Assembly (NCBI GenBank): GCA_020696885.1
Contig: JAJFMS010000329.1
Location: 1 to 5,251 of the forward strand
Source: Armatimonadota bacterium
GTDB taxonomy: Bacteria > Armatimonadota > SYMT01
DNA length: 5,251 nt
Reading direction: 5' to 3'
The position numbers were made by a program, and so were the translations under genes. Positions 4,879-5,251 of the stretch are shown piece after piece. How positions within the stretch are numbered: position 1 is the stretch's first letter; each line of letters opens with the position of its first letter. The notes below the pieces were generated by a model. It was not told where the DNA came from, did not search any database, and worked only from the letters and a program-made list of their open reading frames with translations.

Positions 4879-5251
4879 TCAGTCAGCGAAAAGAAACTCG
4901 TTGCTCACCAGCAGGGAGTGTGCCAGGATGCGCCAGCCGGCGCGAGCGTCCGGGCCGGCTTCGCTCCGCACCAGTTGGAGCGCCAGCGTCGCTTCCTCGG
5001 ACGTGGGGTCCCGCAGCAGCACGGCACGGTAGAGCGCCTGCAGCGCTTCGCCGTCCGGCTTACCGGAGATGGAGCCGGCCAGCCGGTCCGCCTGCCCGCG
5101 CACAAACGGGCTGTTCAAGAAGTAGAGCCCCTGCGTGGGCGTGATGGTGGGGGTGCGACTCTCGCCGTGACGGTTCGGGTCCGGGAAGTCGAATAGGCGC
5201 AGCACGTCCGCCTGCCGCTGGCGGCTCACGCGGCCGTACATCGTCCGGCGG
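4879..5251 (-). CDS. DUF1553 (PSD1) domain protein, C-terminal part; N-terminus beyond window
   Basis: The minus-strand frame is open from the window edge to a TGA at 4879-4881, showing the last 123 residues or so. RRTMYGRVSRQ, LFDFPDPNRHGESR, then TPTQGLYFLNSPFV and a terminal W-x2-LAHSLLVSNEFLFAD are characteristic of the DUF1553/PSD1 C-terminus (PF07587). The full proteins are usually large and exported, often with DUF1549 and sometimes a cytochrome c-like (PSCyt) domain further upstream; whether this one has them cannot be seen. An internal ATG at 5241 lies in the middle of the conserved RRTMYGRVSRQ block, so it is not the start. The gene is upstream of DUF1501 with a 16-bp gap, the common order for this pair. 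A joint role in an exported complex or in degradation of a complex substrate is often suggested by co-occurrence, but is not shown. Confidence 0.9.
   Translation of the reverse strand, partial: RRTMYGRVSRQRQADVLRLFDFPDPNRHGESRTPTITPTQGLYFLNSPFVRGQADRLAGSISGKPDGEALQALYRAVLLRDPTSEEATLALQLVRSEAGPDARAGWRILAHSLLVSNEFLFAD

Overview
The window is GC-rich bacterial chromosomal DNA with strong G/C bias at third codon positions. The right-hand gene pair, a DUF1553 (PSD1-type) protein followed by a Tat-exported DUF1501 protein, is typical of Planctomycetota, Verrucomicrobiota, Acidobacteriota, Armatimonadota and similar phyla, and few other groups carry it. I cannot choose among these phyla from sequence alone. 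No rRNA, tRNA, CRISPR array or transposase is visible.

Layout. Bases 1-222 (+) are the 3' end of an unidentified gene with coding-like codon use. Bases 223-585 have no convincing gene but contain several inverted repeats. Bases 586-975 (+) encode a stand-alone receiver-domain response regulator with a complete phosphorylation site. Bases 976-1320 are an intergenic region that starts with a G-rich 7-bp tandem repeat fitting a canonical G-quadruplex pattern. It also holds several dyads, including a perfect 11-bp stem. Bases 1321-1968 (+) encode an ECF sigma factor. It overlaps by 53 bp the gene for a zinc-finger anti-sigma-like membrane protein (1916-3391, +) with an unusually large exported domain. 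Directly at that gene's stop codon begin seven perfect copies of an 8-bp repeat, then a hairpin, then the convergent operon DUF1553 (cut by the window edge) -> DUF1501 on the minus strand.

How the genes work together. The sigma and anti-sigma genes form a translationally coupled module: the anti-sigma protein would hold the sigma factor at the membrane and release it in response to an unidentified extracytoplasmic signal. The DUF1553 and DUF1501 proteins are probably co-exported partners of unknown function, transcribed separately and convergently to the sigma module. The receiver protein may belong to a different circuit; no kinase is visible here.

The most unusual material is non-coding: two different TGG-rich tandem repeats that each begin immediately after a stop codon, the hairpin-rich leader of the sigma gene, and the long uncharacterised sensor domain of the anti-sigma protein. 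I see no clear evidence for a wholly new multi-gene system.
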